Shown here in pieces: positions 22,436 to 35,693 of a stretch of DNA of 64,000 nucleotides. Made by a program: the position numbers and the translations under genes. Position 1 is the stretch's first letter. Each line of letters opens with the position of its first letter. Source of the DNA: Ascaphus truei (lineage: Eukaryota; Chordata; Amphibia; Anura; Ascaphidae). The stretch lies in NCBI GenBank assembly GCA_036426205.1, contig CM071571.1:111966333-112030332 (forward strand). The letters are read 5' to 3'. The notes beneath the pieces were generated by a model. The model had not been told where the DNA came from and did no database searches. It worked only from the letters and a program-made list of their open reading frames with translations.

Positions 22436-23012
22436 TGTAGGAGGAACACGCACACAGGTATGCAAGGGAGACTTGTTATGGTGAAATTAAATAAGGCTTT
22501 TATTGCGCCTGTTTCCTTGACATCAGGAAACCATCCAAACAAGGGGTAAACAAAGCTTCTATTCACTTGGGAGTATTTCTAGTGAAACCTATGCTGTCCA
22601 CAACTCCCTTTAGATAAACATGTCTCCCAGCCCCAAACATATATCTTGATATGAGCAAATATACCAAAAGTCTTATAAAGGAAAGTCTTATCTGTTTGGA
22701 GGGAAAGTCTTCTCTGTTCCTGGGTTGCTGCCTTTTTCCTCAGGTTTTGTCAGCATTCAGGTTTAGAGGTGTTTTCCTCTGTGTCTTGCAAGCAGCTCTG
22801 CTATTTCTTCTGGCAAGCTCAAGACATCTGTCCCCATGGCCAGACTCACAGCTTTTGAGACTCAGGAACAATCTCCCTTCCTGTCTCAAAAGACAGGCTT
22901 TTCTAAGAAGCTAATCAGGCAGGTGGTGTTGGATAATTGACTACCAGCAGTTAACCACTACACTGCTGGATTAGAAGCACATTTCCTGGACAGGGATAAC
23001 TCCCCTGTTACA
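22436..23012 (-). repeat. 5' LTR of element 2
   Basis: Partner of 18317-18894. TG...CA termini on the minus strand; the ATATC target duplication follows at 23013-23017. Confidence 0.88.
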
Positions 23013-23169
23013 ATATCGAATAGGGGTGGTTATAAGTGTTGTTAATGCATGTCTAAATCTATTCAACTTTTGTACGGATATTCTAGCCAATTTGCACTCA
23101 TCACCCTGAAATTAGCTTGACTTGGCCTCCGCTGTGCAGGGGGGGTATATGAAACTGGACTGAAGCGTG

Positions 23170-23215
23170 ACAGCCTGATGAAGCACTTATATGTGAAATG
23201 TGTAGTGGTCTAAAA
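23170..23215 (+). ncRNA. Hammerhead-ribozyme-like motif (Penelope-type relic)
   Basis: An intact CTGATGA core lies at 23174-23180, followed by a short stem and GAAA at 23195-23198, then TGTGTAG. The last part looks like a CpG-decayed CGCGTAG, the usual continuation in amphibian Penelope hammerheads (known family feature). Activity is doubtful. Confidence 0.45.
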
Positions 23216-24816
23216 CGCTGTCCATTCACGCCAGAACGACGGAGACGGAACCCAGAAGTACGGAACAACCGCCGACATACAGCTGGTCCCAGCGCGTGGT
23301 ACATGTAGTCCGAGAACACTCTGCTTCCAGCGTCTCGATTGTCGACCAGCAATTGGCATTATGAACCATCTACCCAATGATCTTATCTTCTTTTATACTT
23401 GTTGCATACACCAATTTTATTTATCACTTGTGCGCTCTGTGTTTCTTCTTTCTTGATTTAACACTTAATATGGGTTTTACAAGGCAGTCGAATGGTTTGG
23501 CTGAGATCATGTTTAAACTTAAACATGTTTGCCAAGTACTGTATCATGTTAGATATAATTGCTTAAAATATAGTTTAGAAGATACAAATAACAATTTTAA
23601 AAAACGTAGAAAGAAAAATATGCTAAAACAGTTTTCTCCTAATTCCATAAAGGGTGAGCACAGTAAATACCCAAAGTACACCCCAAAATCAATGTTTTTT
23701 TTTAGCTGAATAAAAAAAAAACCCCATCAGCTATCTTTGCAAAATTCAGTATACAGCCTGTATTCAAGAAAGTCTGGAGCACATTTTTTGGTTACATTTT
23801 CTAGGGGGTTTCGGCTTGTCCACATAGATGAAATGATCAATATAGTGACTAAAAAGCATTATAATTACTGAAAAGAGCAGTGAAGCAGCTAAAATTCCTG
23901 CCAGTCACTCATTCATTAATGTGAAATGCATATGAAAGCTATCTGAGTTAATACATTGTACCTTGTAAATAACTGTTTATCCTGATTTCCAATCCAAGAT
24001 GGATACTTTTTATTACATTTTATTGGGGGAAGAGGTCCGAAAGTATTTTTCCAAAGCCGAATCTGATTTTTTAGTGTATACTGAATAAGGTGCTTTAGTG
24101 TTCCATGTAATTAGTAGGAATATCTAACATCCTTGTTGCTATATACAGTATAGAATAATGCCCTGCCAAAATCTGGTAAGGAAATCTAAAATCAATATTT
24201 ACTTTACATAATGTATCAATACAATCTGAATCTTTACAAGCAAACATAGTTTGCACGCTTAAATGCACTAAAGTGCAGTGGAGCAACACCCCCTGGTGGT
24301 CAATTTATACATAACGAAACGGTGCAAATTTTACTGTGCAGTACAGTAAAAACAGAAATGATCAGTGATATATTCCTTAGAATATTAGGCATAGCAATGC
24401 TGTTTTGAGCATGTGCTATTAGCTATAGCTAATATTTTACAATAACTGAAAAAAATCATTACTTTTTAATGTAGCCGTAGCACAATATTTTTTTATAGAA
24501 TTACTTTATAGAACACTACCATACTTTTCTTATACAGCTAATATTTTTGTTATATAATGTGATGTTGGTTTGTATAATAACTTTTCAATATATCCATTAA
24601 TAGTATTTGTTCTTTAACTTTCACAAGTAAATTATATCAAATAACACTTCTTTCATATTTTAAAAGATTGAAATCCAGAAATAATGTGTAATTTGAAGTG
24701 ACAGATCATGAAAACCTATGAATGAGACATATTTGAATACTTGGTTTAATACTGGATTAGAATTTTTGTAAACGTAAGAAAGGTTTGTATATTGAATTTT
24801 GTATAATATAGTATTA

Positions 24817-24862
<46 letters not shown>

Positions 24863-26250
24863 ACAAATGTAATGTATTAAGAATTACTATAGTGTACATT
24901 GTAACATGTAAATAGAACTGTATGAAATAGACTTAAGCAAAGTTTCAGAACGAAGATTACGTTTTCTTGAATTATCTGTTACATTCTGAAAACAAGTAGG
25001 ATACATTATACAAAGTTATTTCAGAAGATCGGGCACTTTTGGTAGAGTGGAGAGGTTATAGATCTGCCGATTTCTGAAATATCCTATATACTGTAATCTT
25101 CATTGAACAAATTTTAGGCTTTATCTGGTACTCAGGAGTTAACATTCCTCTACAGACTAAAGGTGCACAATGAGGAGACATGCTTTATTTAAACAAGCAA
25201 TGTGGGTCATTGAGCTCTTTTCTCATCTTCTTAGGATTCGGGCCCTGCTCTCCAGGAAAATTATACATTTTTCTGGAACTACTTATCTCAGCTGGAAGCA
25301 TCTGAGTCTAAAGCAGGCAACTTCGGAAAACAGAGTTACTTACAACAAATTTTCCAATATCTATCACATTTAGTGTGGGTCTCTTAAATATGTGTCACCA
25401 CGTTTAGAAAGCTACAGTATGTGCTCATTGCTGCAAAGATTTTGGCCTGTACAGCTGCTTATTTTTTTGCCAGACATAAGGCAGGGCGGTCATTTTGTTT
25501 CCTATGAGAAAATCCACTACATGACTTGGTTCCAAGAAGCATCCATATAAAATATGCTAACAATACATTCCATCAGTTATATGTACATTATGTAAGATGA
25601 TTAATCCAGTGAAACCTCACTAATATTAGGACTTAATTTGTTTTTCAGAAAACACATATCTTTTTATGACATTTGTCATTATTGTTCTGTGGTTCTGCAC
25701 TTTTATTATTTAGAAATACCACTTTTATAGACTCAAGATTACGAGATACCAGCTGCAGCAAGCATTTCCAAAGAATAAATTAGGTGGAATCTTTATTCGG
25801 TCGACAAAATTTCCATTTTACAGAGCCCCCATGGTCCCTATGGTGTCACCGGTGCTCCAGAGTACTAACAAAAAATACTTTGAAGATTGTAGGTTCCTCC
25901 AGCGTTGAGGGTTCTGACCTGAAGTTGGAGTTAATCAATGATGTTCATGCTCAGACTGAAATGAAAGCAGATCTATTCATAAAATTCAAGGAAGCAGTTA
26001 CTGCATTAATTTCAAGGGTGAAACTTTTCTCTGATCTAATCCTATCAATGATACTTTTTGCATCATTTACTGTATGGTATGGGAACTAAAGCAATTCATG
26101 AATAGATGCAATTATTTTGGAACTGTTTGAAATGTATATAATGTCAAACAGTTTTAGAAGTTAAAAAGAGTGTAGTAATATATTTAGAGCTGTACAATAT
26201 AAAAATATATAATATGAATATATAGTATAACCCATAATACTATTTGGGTC
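23216..26250. other. Intergenic, no gene recognised
   Basis: AT-rich unique-looking sequence. It contains a (TA)n microsatellite at 24818-24857. Open frames in it show no protein-like composition or recognisable motif. The sequence just after 23216 may be a Penelope 3' flank. Confidence 0.5.
24818..24857. repeat. (TA)n microsatellite
   Basis: About 40 bp of pure TA alternation. Confidence 0.95.
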
Positions 26251-28690
26251 TGTAAGAGATGTGTGCAGAGTTATGCTGTTTATGGTTAAATTAACATAAG
26301 GCTTTATTGCCAGTTCCTTTAAACAACACAGCAAACAAAAATATAAATGTAGCCTGGAGCTCCCGTGGCTCCTGGAGACCCCCCTCCCCTTGAGCAGCTC
26401 GGTCGCGGGTGCCGACAGACCCGACGGCTGCTTCCAAGGGTGGGGGCTGGAGCAGGGAGCAGCGCGGCTTCTCCTGCCTGCGGCCGGTTGCCGGGGACGC
26501 GATCGGGCAGTTGCTAAGGCCGCGATCGCGTCTCTAAGGTCCCGGCGGCCGGACAAGCAGGGCGCCGCCATTGAGGACACTGTTGCGCATGCGCAGGGAT
26601 GCGTAGGCGCAGGGAAAGCCCCCGAGACAGGGATAGCTCGCGCGAGAGCAGGGAGAGCTGAGGGAAGGTCGAGGCAGCCCGGGAAAGCTTGCGCAAGCGC
26701 AGTGAAGGTAGGGAAAAGCCCGCGAACCCCTAGCCTACCAGGGAAGGCTCGGAGCTGGGACTACATATCCCAAGAGCCTTTGCGAGCCCCATGTGACACC
26801 AGGGAGCCAATAGGGCTTAGGAGACCCCTGGGAAAAGAGATACATTTGGCGGGCTTGCAGCACGTTAGATCAGTCAGAGACCGGAGCAGCCCAGGGAAGG
26901 AGGTAGGGTACAGGAGTCCAGGACTCCCTGTACTAGGCCAGCACCCCCAGGGCTCGAGATAGCTCAGCTCCCCAGTAAGGTGAGTGTTGCCAGGGGCAGC
27001 CCTCAGGTTAGGGACCCTGCCACTTACATTAGTGGGAGCTGGGAAAGGAAGGTTACAGAGAGTTGGAGTCAGGGAGCTGTGAGGGAAGGAAGGGTGTGGG
27101 GAGCGAGTGCAGCTCCTGCCCCCATATAGGTACTCACACCCCAACGTAGGCCCCAACTCCCCACTAGGTTAGTGGGTAAGTGCTGAGGGAGGCCCAAGAT
27201 AGGGACGCTGCCCTCAGTGTAGTGCTGCATTGTCAGAGTCACGGCGGGCAGTGCTGTGAGGTCTGACAGGCAGGCACCTTGTTGCGCAGCACGTTGACTG
27301 CCAACCTCCAGTGAGCTACAGCTTGCTGCTGTAGGCGCTGGGACTAGTTATATAGTAGTGAGGCCGAGGGACTTGGGTAGTTAGGGGAGTGGGATAGGTC
27401 ATTACCCCGGCAGGCCCATAGGAGTTCCCCAAGCCACTACAGGTTGCTGCACTACAGGGACAGGCCCTAGGTTAGGATTCCTGTCACGTTAGTGCCACTT
27501 AGATTAGACAGGGACACAGCAGACGCTGCGTTCCTGTGAAGCGGTTCGGACCCACGTTGGGGTCCGCAGAGACTATTCCAGAGGGAGACCGCCCTGGTGG
27601 TCTGCGTACAAAGGAGTTCGGTTGGAGGATCAGACAGATTCATCACACGTCTGACCCTTTGAGAAGATTGTTGCTGACCCGAGCACCGGAGTGCTCGGCA
27701 GGTACTATCTAATACACAAGTGCACCAACGGGCCCTTAGTTTAATAGTGACTGCGCAGTCACCCATTGACTCTGTCTGCAAGAGTGCGGGACATTGGGTG
27801 GGGTTCTTTGGACACTGGGTGGGATCACCTGGTGTTGGGGAAGCGTCCTGCTGGACGTCGCAGTTAGTGTCTCCTCGTGAGAGGGACACCGGTTATGTGA
27901 TACCTGTCATGACGTGTTATATTCTGTTCTATCCTAAGTAAATAGTATTAGTTATTATATATCTGTGTATGAGTATTGATTGTTGTGATTGTCCTGCGAG
28001 GAACCACTCCCCCTCTGGTGGGAGCCATCGCAGGTGGAGGCGCTGAATTGAGTAAGTGGTTACCCCTAGTATAATTGCCCCAGGTTCCCCGTGGCGGAAG
28101 CTCAGCCCTCCTGCGAGCCAACAGGTAATGCACCACACCTATGGTAACACCGTATGTTTCTCCGCTCCCACAGTGTAATCTGCGATTGGGGGGGGGGAAT
28201 ACCCGTTACATAAATAAAACAGCAAAGACCTATCCTTGTGTAAGGGTTGACGCACTCCCCAGTCCCTATCTATAAGACTGGGGGGAAAAGCCCCTTACCA
28301 GCACACCACCCCCAAAGTCTCAGCGGTACCTTAAAGCAGATGGCCCTTCAGGTCAGTGGTGCCCATGTGTCATGGTGTGTTTGAGGGTCCAGCCTCTGGC
28401 AGGTTCCTGGATCCTCTCTGTCCAGGAAAAGAGGTCTGGTCCCATTGTGTCTTGCTTTCAAAACACAGTTCTCCTGTGTACTCAAGACCTTTTCTCTCCT
28501 TCTGTCAGCCCAGTTATAACTCAGCTAATGAAAATCTTCCTTCTGTGTCTCACATGATACTCTTTCACAGAGCTCTGATTAGTCCAGGTGGAGACTGGCT
28601 AATTGAGTAGCTGCAGTTAACTAGCTCCATGCTGGTGGTTCAAAGCTCTGATGCAGCTTTTCTCTAAAACAGTGATAAGTCCCTGTTACA
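26251..28690. repeat. Solo LTR of the coiled-coil element family, interrupted
   Basis: It starts TGTAAGAGATGTG and ends CCCTGTTACA, with GGGTC duplicated on both sides (26246-26250 and 28691-28695). After removing the inserted sequence at 26348-28210, about 570 bp remain, the same size as the LTRs of element 2. It shares their motifs in order: GCAGAG..ATGC, TTAAATTAACATAAGGCTTTATTG, TAATTGA.TA..TGCAGTTAAC and AAC.GTGATAAGTCCCTGTTACA. It is a diverged solo LTR left by recombination. Confidence 0.8.
26348..28210 (+). repeat. Solo LTR (TGTAGC family) nested in the older LTR
   Basis: TGTAGCCTGG...CCCGTTACA, flanked by TAAA on both sides (26344-26347 and 28211-28214). It is CpG-rich at its left half and shares GGTGGGAGCCATCGCAGGTG, GGAGGCGCTG and a CCCCAGG.TCCCCGTGGCGGA block near its right end with the units at 30384, 32874 and 56027. 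Open frames inside (26390-26962, 27467-27889) have low-complexity Arg/Pro/Ala composition and are not credible genes. Confidence 0.75.
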
Positions 28691-28695
28691 GGGTC

Positions 28696-30383
28696 ACTGA
28701 TATTGTTAATCACACAATTTAAAGCAACAGACCATGCTAATTTCCTTTTATTTATTTTTTGCTTTTTCCAATGCTGCTTTTATTTAAAAAATGTGACCCT
28801 TCGTTTAGTATATATGTGTTTGAAACTTTAAGTGTCAGGGAGGTTAAACTGGAGCTATCCCCATAGCCAGTTGCAGTCTAAAGATCCCCATGGTAACATC
28901 AGATGCTAGAGATTCTGAAAATCATGATATTTAATACTAGAAAATATATGATGAAGTGGCTTGAGGCGTCGGCACAAAATGCGTAGAATTATCTAGCCTC
29001 ACTTTTATAGTGTTTCATTAAACTGCCAAAATCGTTTGGAAGCTTGATGATCTGATGGCAATCCATAGCCTCTGAAAGATATGAAGGAAGGTCAGATCTT
29101 AAGATAACAGCATACTGTACAATGAGACACCCTCCATGTGATATACGTATAACACTTTAATATGCAGAACAGAGAACTTCTTAAGAACGTATTGAATGAA
29201 CACATGGACTCCGGATTTAGAGCCATGAAGCTTTGTGCACTCTTGTCCAGGCCTCGGAAGGATTTCGGGATGCCTTTTAACATATCTGAGTATGAGTGGT
29301 GGACAAGTGGAATAAGGAGAATAAATATAATTCGTGTTATTGAAATCCTAAGTAAGTGAGATCACCCTGTCTACAATATGTATATTTATAGGGGTTTGCT
29401 AGACTAAGGAATTTATACCTTATATAGCATCATCTCTAGGAGCCACAGAACAATCTTGTCCGGAGGCTGATTCAAACCAAGGTTGATCACTTTAAGAATG
29501 CAGAGGCAACTATATCTCTGGAACAAAGGAAGTCTGCAGATCATAGATTATTTTAAACTGGGTTGTATCTTTTGGAGGCTTGCCACCTAGCAACAGCTTT
29601 GCACACATCGCATTCTGCTCAATACCCATAACTCGAAGTCCTAGTGGGTTCATAGTATGTTGAAGTTTAAAATGTTTCAAAACAGCATGTGTCATTACAC
29701 CTGTGAATATTGCCTCTATGTTCTAAACCTCTGTTTGGGAGTATGTTTGGTTCTACCTATGAACTATAGGCCACATTCACATTCTAACCACCCACCCTGG
29801 GGCAACTACCCCCTTCACCTACCTCATCTGCCCCCAATAAACATATCAATACAATACATTGAACAACCTCCCTCCCCTCCCCCCCAAAAACATGAGTTAT
29901 GGTTTGGGAAATTTGGCCCCCCAGGTTAAGGGAGTTTTGGATTTTGAACCCTCGGGTGTGCCCATTTGTATTCTAAGTAAGATAAAACACACTTTATTTA
30001 CTTGACTACATTTTTGCAGAATGATTTCCAGTAGTGTGTAGGGGACTTTACAATGTACACTGCAGGTATTGCACTAGTCATGTGGTTTTTTAAAATGTTA
30101 CTGATTTCTTGCACAGCAGAATAATATGTACAGTATGTATTGTGAGGTACAAATGTTGTTACCCAATTAACAATGCAATAGGAAGGTGCTTTATAAATGT
30201 ACTGGTTTTGTAATGGGGTGTCCTTGTTAGATCAGCAGATTTAAAATAGTTTACTGACTGCCCAAACATTCTTTTCAGAAATGAAATACTGTATCTTGCA
30301 GCAGATGTTTATTTTTTGACAACCTATTCATTGTACAACATTTGTTATTATGGCAGATGTAATTACATTTTCCTTCTTTTATA
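28696..30383. other. Intergenic, no gene recognised
   Basis: No coding or repeat feature could be supported here. Confidence 0.5.
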
Positions 30384-31491
30384 TGTAGCTGGGTTCCCCT
30401 GGGTCAACATGTTGTGTTGGAGAGAGGTTGCAGTGCAGGGAACACTCCGACATATCGGAGGTCCAACGTTGAGGGCACCGCCATGTTAGAGGGGGGGCGC
30501 AGGAACGGCGAGACCAGAGGTTGCGCATGCGCAGAGAGAGATGCCCAAAAGCCCGCAAAGTAGGTGAGCTCTGATAGGGAGGGAGCTCAGGGACTGCAAC
30601 TCCCAGCGATCCCGCGGAACCCCGTGATGCGCAAGGACCAATCAGGCGTGAGGACAGGGGGAAAAGGGGGGGTGCTGGAGGCGCACGTTGGGCAGAGCTA
30701 GCGAGAGGAGGAAGGAGAAGGAGCTCCGGTTTAGGGAGGCATCCAGCCCCTACTTAGGCCTTGTACCCCAGGCCCAGATAGGCCCTGAGTCCCAGTAGTG
30801 TGAAGCTGAGATAGGGACTGGCCCTAGATAGGTTCCGGTTCACTTATTGTGTACGTATCGCTACCTGGACATTACCTACTCCGCGGCAGGTCTGGGCTCA
30901 GACTCCGCTGCGATGCTGCTGTGCGTCTGGGTGGGATCGCCCCGGACGCCATAGCCGACGTCACCTCAGCTCCACACCGATCCTTTGTGAAGACTGTTGC
31001 AGGACCGGGTACTGGAGTGCCCGGCAGGTAAAACTACAAGTGCACCAATGGTATCACCATTTATTCAAGACACAGTGGCTGCGCAGTCACACACACAGAT
31101 TCATTGTCTCACTTGAGGGTGGTGGGGATATTGCACGAGGGAACTGGACACGGGGTGGGAAGTGAGCGTCCCAGAGTATAGTGGGAGACGCAGAGTATAG
31201 TGTCATCTCTAGCGAGGAACATCTGTTGGAAAGAGAGAGAGGCTACGCGATTTCCATTCATGCTAGTAAAGTTATTGGTTGGTTATATTGCTGTGAGTGT
31301 GTGTTGATGTACATATTGTCCTGCGAAGAACCACTTCCCCTCTGGCGGAAGCTGTCGCAGGTGGAGGCGCTGCACCAAGTAACTAGTATTTCACGGCCCC
31401 GGGCTCTCCGTGGCAGAGGCTTAGGCCCTGTGAGCCTGCAGGTTATACAGCACACGGTAGCGGCCTGTATTCACTAGGAAACAGGGCTACA
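30384..31491 (+). repeat. Solo LTR (TGTAGC family)
   Basis: TGTAGCTGGG...GGGCTACA with TATA at both flanks (30380-30383 and 31492-31495). It shares the GGTGGAGGCGCTGCACC and CTCCGTGGC.GAGG blocks with the other members. 1.1 kb; no internal retroelement genes. Confidence 0.75.
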
Positions 31492-32183
31492 TATACACAG
31501 TACATGAATTAAGACAGAAACTTGCTATTGTTTTTTCTCTCCGGTTCTATAGTATTTGTTCCTTAAGTCAAGTGTCTACATTGGGTGCTGAAAACATTTT
31601 TGCAAAACACCCTACATAATCCTGTGTACAGAAAACATTTTGTGAATCATCTTAGGTCAATCAACAAAATGGATCTTCTAAAGTTTTACCCTGTTTCGTT
31701 GACTAAAAAAATAAATTAAAAAAATGACATTCCGCAGACAGAATGGATTTTGTAAAAGTCCTAGATTTGTTGACAAAACTAGTTAAACTTCACAAAATTC
31801 ATGGTCGGAGTGATGTTTTCTGTTTTAAATACATGACTAATTTGTAAATGCAGAATATTATGAGCAGCGCAGAATGTTTTGGGAACTATCTATTCCTTTT
31901 GTGAGGTATTCAGTACAGTACTTTCACAAATTTGAATGTTGTCAGGTATTTCGGGAAAGACACCACCATTGGTTTTAATTTGAGAGGAAATCATGAAAAT
32001 ATGATGCCACCAAAGTAGTTTATATTAATTGGCCAATCTACAGTTTATATTCAGTATTCTTCTGTATAATAACAGCGTAACTAAATAGTCTTAAATTACA
32101 TATCATACTACAGAGATCCTAATTTGATTTATAACAATATAGCCAGTATATTTTTATATTAAGTACAAAATCACCCTGGATTA

Positions 32184-32420
32184 GTCTTTGACAAAGTGCG
32201 GTGGATGCACGAAACGCGTCAGAGTTCTTTCTCTAGATGATTCTTTCGTTTTAATAACATGTCGTTGCTGTTCATTCATGTTTATTAAATTTTGCACCGA
32301 AAATCACCATCCAGCTTCCGTTTTTCTTCCTGCTTCCGGAACGCACGAGGCACCTGTTGGCACGCTGTGCACCGCCATCTTTCCCCCCATCCAGGGTGAT
32401 TTTGTACTTCATATGTCAGG
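32184..32420 (+). repeat. Penelope-type terminal fragment with hammerhead-like motif
   Basis: TTTGACAAAGTGC...GCACGAAACGCGTCAG at 32186-32222: a stem (GTGC/GCAC) followed by the hallmark GAAACGCGTC. The same GAAACGCGTCAGAG closes the Penelope element at 42770. The CTGATGA core is substituted, so it is a relic or variant. The following CTTCCGTTTTTCTTCC also resembles 42885-42900. Confidence 0.55.
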
Positions 32421-32873
32421 CTGAGAGCACACCAGAACCAGAAGGACCGTGTGTATAAAGGTCATTGACACTGTATTATTTATCACTATGGTCTAGCTCT
32501 AAGGGCTGTTGGAGTTATTATTTAGATAGGGGTCAGGGTCCCTAGTTCTTTTGGGTTCCCTTGGCATCCCTTTTCTATGTGTTACCCACACCCCAATTTT
32601 GAGCATTTTTGACCTGTATACAGTGTACTCTATATACATTTCCTGGTTCCTCCAATAACAACTGGTGCATTTGAAATGATGAATTAAGCTATATAGCTAC
32701 TTAACCATCTCCCAAGAGAAGCAATTTATTCCACTTTGAGCACTGGCAGAGAAGACTCTTCTCTGTCTATCTATCTCTATTTTTATATTAAACCGTGGTT
32801 ACGATGATCACCATGTGAATAATAAAACTCTTTAATTACCATTAAGAACAGATATCATTTCCATTATAAGATG

Positions 32874-34396
32874 TGTAGCCCTTTTTCTGACGCTCCCAAA
32901 GAGACTACGGGTAACTGCACACACCTGCGGGTCCAGGAGATCTGAGCCTCCGCTAGCTGGGAGCCTGGGGTAACACTTACTTAGCACAGCGCCTCCACTT
33001 ACCCAGGATCCCCGTGATGTGAGATTCCCCTGGGCAAGAAACATATACACACACATATGATTGAATCCAGTTTTACTGTAATGCAATAATAACGTCTTTA
33101 TAATGAACCGTGGCAATAACACATATCACATATAACCTTATACTATAACACTCATAACACTAGTGGCCCGGCCACTCTTATCAGGAGTAACGTCTCCGTC
33201 CCCTCACCACGTGCCCCACACACCGTGTCCATGTATGATACTATATTTGTATAGGCTCAGTCCTTTGGTCACTTCACTAGTGTCCCCAAAGAGTTACGCC
33301 TAAGGCGGGATCAGCGCCTGTTGACCGGTGTTGGTGCACTTGATGTAAATAATACCTTCCGGTCACGGCGGTGACCGGTAACAATTTCGCAAAGGGTCAG
33401 ACGAATCAGCGGCCTGCCTCCTGGGTCTCGATGTCCAGCCGTCTGGTCCCAAACGACTCGCCACAACCGCAACTCTGTGCTTTGTCCCTAACTGGTACTC
33501 AGTAAGGGTGATGCTCGCTACCACTATGGGACGTCCCTGCAGCACTGCAACCTACGGTGATTTTAGGGAAGAACTGTCCTATGCGGGGAAGAACTGTCCT
33601 ATGCAGGCGGGTCCCTGACCCCCTGCACCCACACTACCTCTCCCTTCACCTCCCGGATCCCCTCTCACTAGCTCCTCTGCTTAACCTGTGACAGCTGCAC
33701 TGTACTCAACCTGGTACCTGCAGCAACCGCACTGCACTCACTCTGGTACCTGCAGCTACACTGCACACACACTGTGCCTTCTTGTCAGCGCTCACAGCAC
33801 TGACAGCCGTGACACTGACAAGACTGCACACACACTCACACTTTAGGGCAGGGTCCCTACCTTAGGGGCCTTCCCTCAGAACCTACCCACTACCTTAGTG
33901 GGGATTGGGGCCTACCTGGGACCTGGGGATTACATGACCTGGTGTAGGAGCCACTTGCTCCCTACACCCTTCCTCCCACTTCCTGCTCCCAGCAACTGAC
34001 GTTTCCCTAAGACCGCGAAAAGTATCTATCCCTGCTCTGGGGAATCCTGGCCTCTCATTGGCCACTTGGGGACAACTGGGGTGCTTGGCCCTAAGCCTTA
34101 TGGGAACTGTAGTCCCGTGGAGGCCTCTTTAGCATTGGGGCCGTGTGCGCGCTTGTCCTGCGCATGCGCGAGTCCCTAATAGCCGCCGCAACTCCCTAGT
34201 CCTAACTGCGCATGCGTGCGTATCTGTAATGGCGGCCCCTGCTAGCCGGGTGCGCCGCGTGTCCTCGGAGCGCTCCCTGCTCCGGCCCCCACCTTCTCGT
34301 CATGCCGGCGGGTCCGTCGCTGCCTCCGGCGGCACCTGCGACCGCTTGGCACGCAAGGAGGGGCGTCTCTGGGACCAAAAAGAGAACGGGGCTACA
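32874..34396 (-). repeat. Solo LTR (TGTAGC family), reverse orientation
   Basis: TGTAGCCCTT...GGGGCTACA with GATG on both flanks (32870-32873 and 34397-34400). Family blocks appear reverse-complemented (GCGCCTCCACTTACCCAGGA). 1.5 kb, with no credible genes inside. Confidence 0.75.
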
Positions 34397-34749
34397 GATG
34401 CTAATTATAACAGTGTTATGTTTTCTAAAGTACAGTATACAGATGTGCATCGTTTTCAGTAAATTTTGTGAATTAGGTGAAATTTGCAGTGGGATTTTCT
34501 CAATAAAATTGGCAACAAATGCACATATGTAAAAGTCAATGTGCAACATCACGTAGCGCTTTACGCGCTGTTGTTTTCACCATTTTTGCAAAAACTCTGG
34601 CAAAACTGGTAACATTTTGGCAATGATAAATTTAAGAGAAAACCAGAACAAATGTTGTGAACAGATTTTAAGACATTAACATAACAAATTCTAGATCACA
34701 TACCTTTAGCAATCTTTATCACAGGTCACAGATTGTAACCTTTTACTAG

Positions 34750-35689
34750 TGTAGCCCCTGTAAGAAATAGTGGGCTACCTATCCTTCTCCTACTGGAGTA
34801 AGCCCTGGTAAGGGCAGGCGCCAGTAGTAATCATGGGCTTTCCCCCACCAAGCCCTGCCTTGAGTGATAGAGGTAGGCCCCTGACTCTGTGGCAGGCCTG
34901 AGACAGAGGGGATGTCCTGCTGACATCATAGGGGGCAGGGCTGTATCTATTTAGTGGGCTGCTCCTGTGTGTGTCTGAGTCAGTTCTGTGAGAGTCTGTG
35001 GAGAGTGGAGGCTGTTGGAGTTGTGAGAGAGGAGAGTGCTGGAACAAAGAGAGCATGTTCTGGGAGTTCAAGGAAACAGGAGAAAAGACACTCAGCCATA
35101 CTGATTAGAGCTGATAGCACTGTAGTGCTGTGGACCAATGCCCCTCACCCTGCTGAGAGGGTGAGGGGGGGAGATCTACCCTCACCCAGAGAGTATATCC
35201 TGGAGGTGGGGGTTGGGGCATTGAAGCTCTAACCAGCCCATCCTGCTAGGGTACAGCCTGGAGGAGAGTAGAGGAGGAAAGACCTGTACACATTTGGAGT
35301 GCACTGCTGTATATGAACTGCTGTGTGCCGCTGTGCATGAAGTGTTGCTGATCTGTTGTGTCAAGGACAATAAAGAGTGCTGCTATTTTATCAGAGACTG
35401 TGTGTAAGTTTAAGATCACTCACCCTGGGACCAGGGCTTCTTCTGGGAGGATCTTAACCTATCCCTATAGGTCTCGTCAGAAGATGGAGGCGCTGCACTG
35501 TTGCTAGAGAAGATGGAGGCATATACCCCAGAAGCTTGTCCCTGTTATCCCCTATACCAACGTGGGAGACTCAGGCCCTCCTGTTCCAAGCAGGTATGCA
35601 CCACCATAGCACATGTATCCAGCTCTCACTACACCATAGGGGCCCAATCTGTGACGGGGGGGAGGGGGGGGAGGGGAACATGGGCTATA
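34750..35689 (+). repeat. Solo LTR (TGTAGC family, divergent member)
   Basis: TGTAGCCCCT...GGGCTATA with CTAG duplicated on both sides (34746-34749 and 35690-35693). It contains AGATGGAGGCGCTGCACTG and a G-rich run just before its end, as in the 26348 copy. The terminal CA has become TA. Confidence 0.7.
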
Positions 35690-35693
35690 CTAG

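Larger units (their letters stand above)
18317..23012 (-). mobile_element. Coiled-coil LTR element 2, complete with 5-bp TSD
   Basis: Two ~578-bp LTRs (18317-18894 and 22436-23012) bound the internal region, and ATATC flanks both sides (18312-18316 and 23013-23017). The minus-strand order is LTR, tRNA-Leu-like PBS, ~850-bp leader, coiled-coil ORFs, purine-rich tract, LTR. No pol domains are seen, so the element would need enzymes supplied by another retroelement. It is about 4.7 kb. Confidence 0.88.

Noticed and set aside
26161..26962. Overlapping Arg/Ala/Pro-rich open frames on both strands
   Set aside because: They lie in the CpG-rich half of a solo LTR, are low in complexity and overlap on opposite strands; composition explains the open frames.
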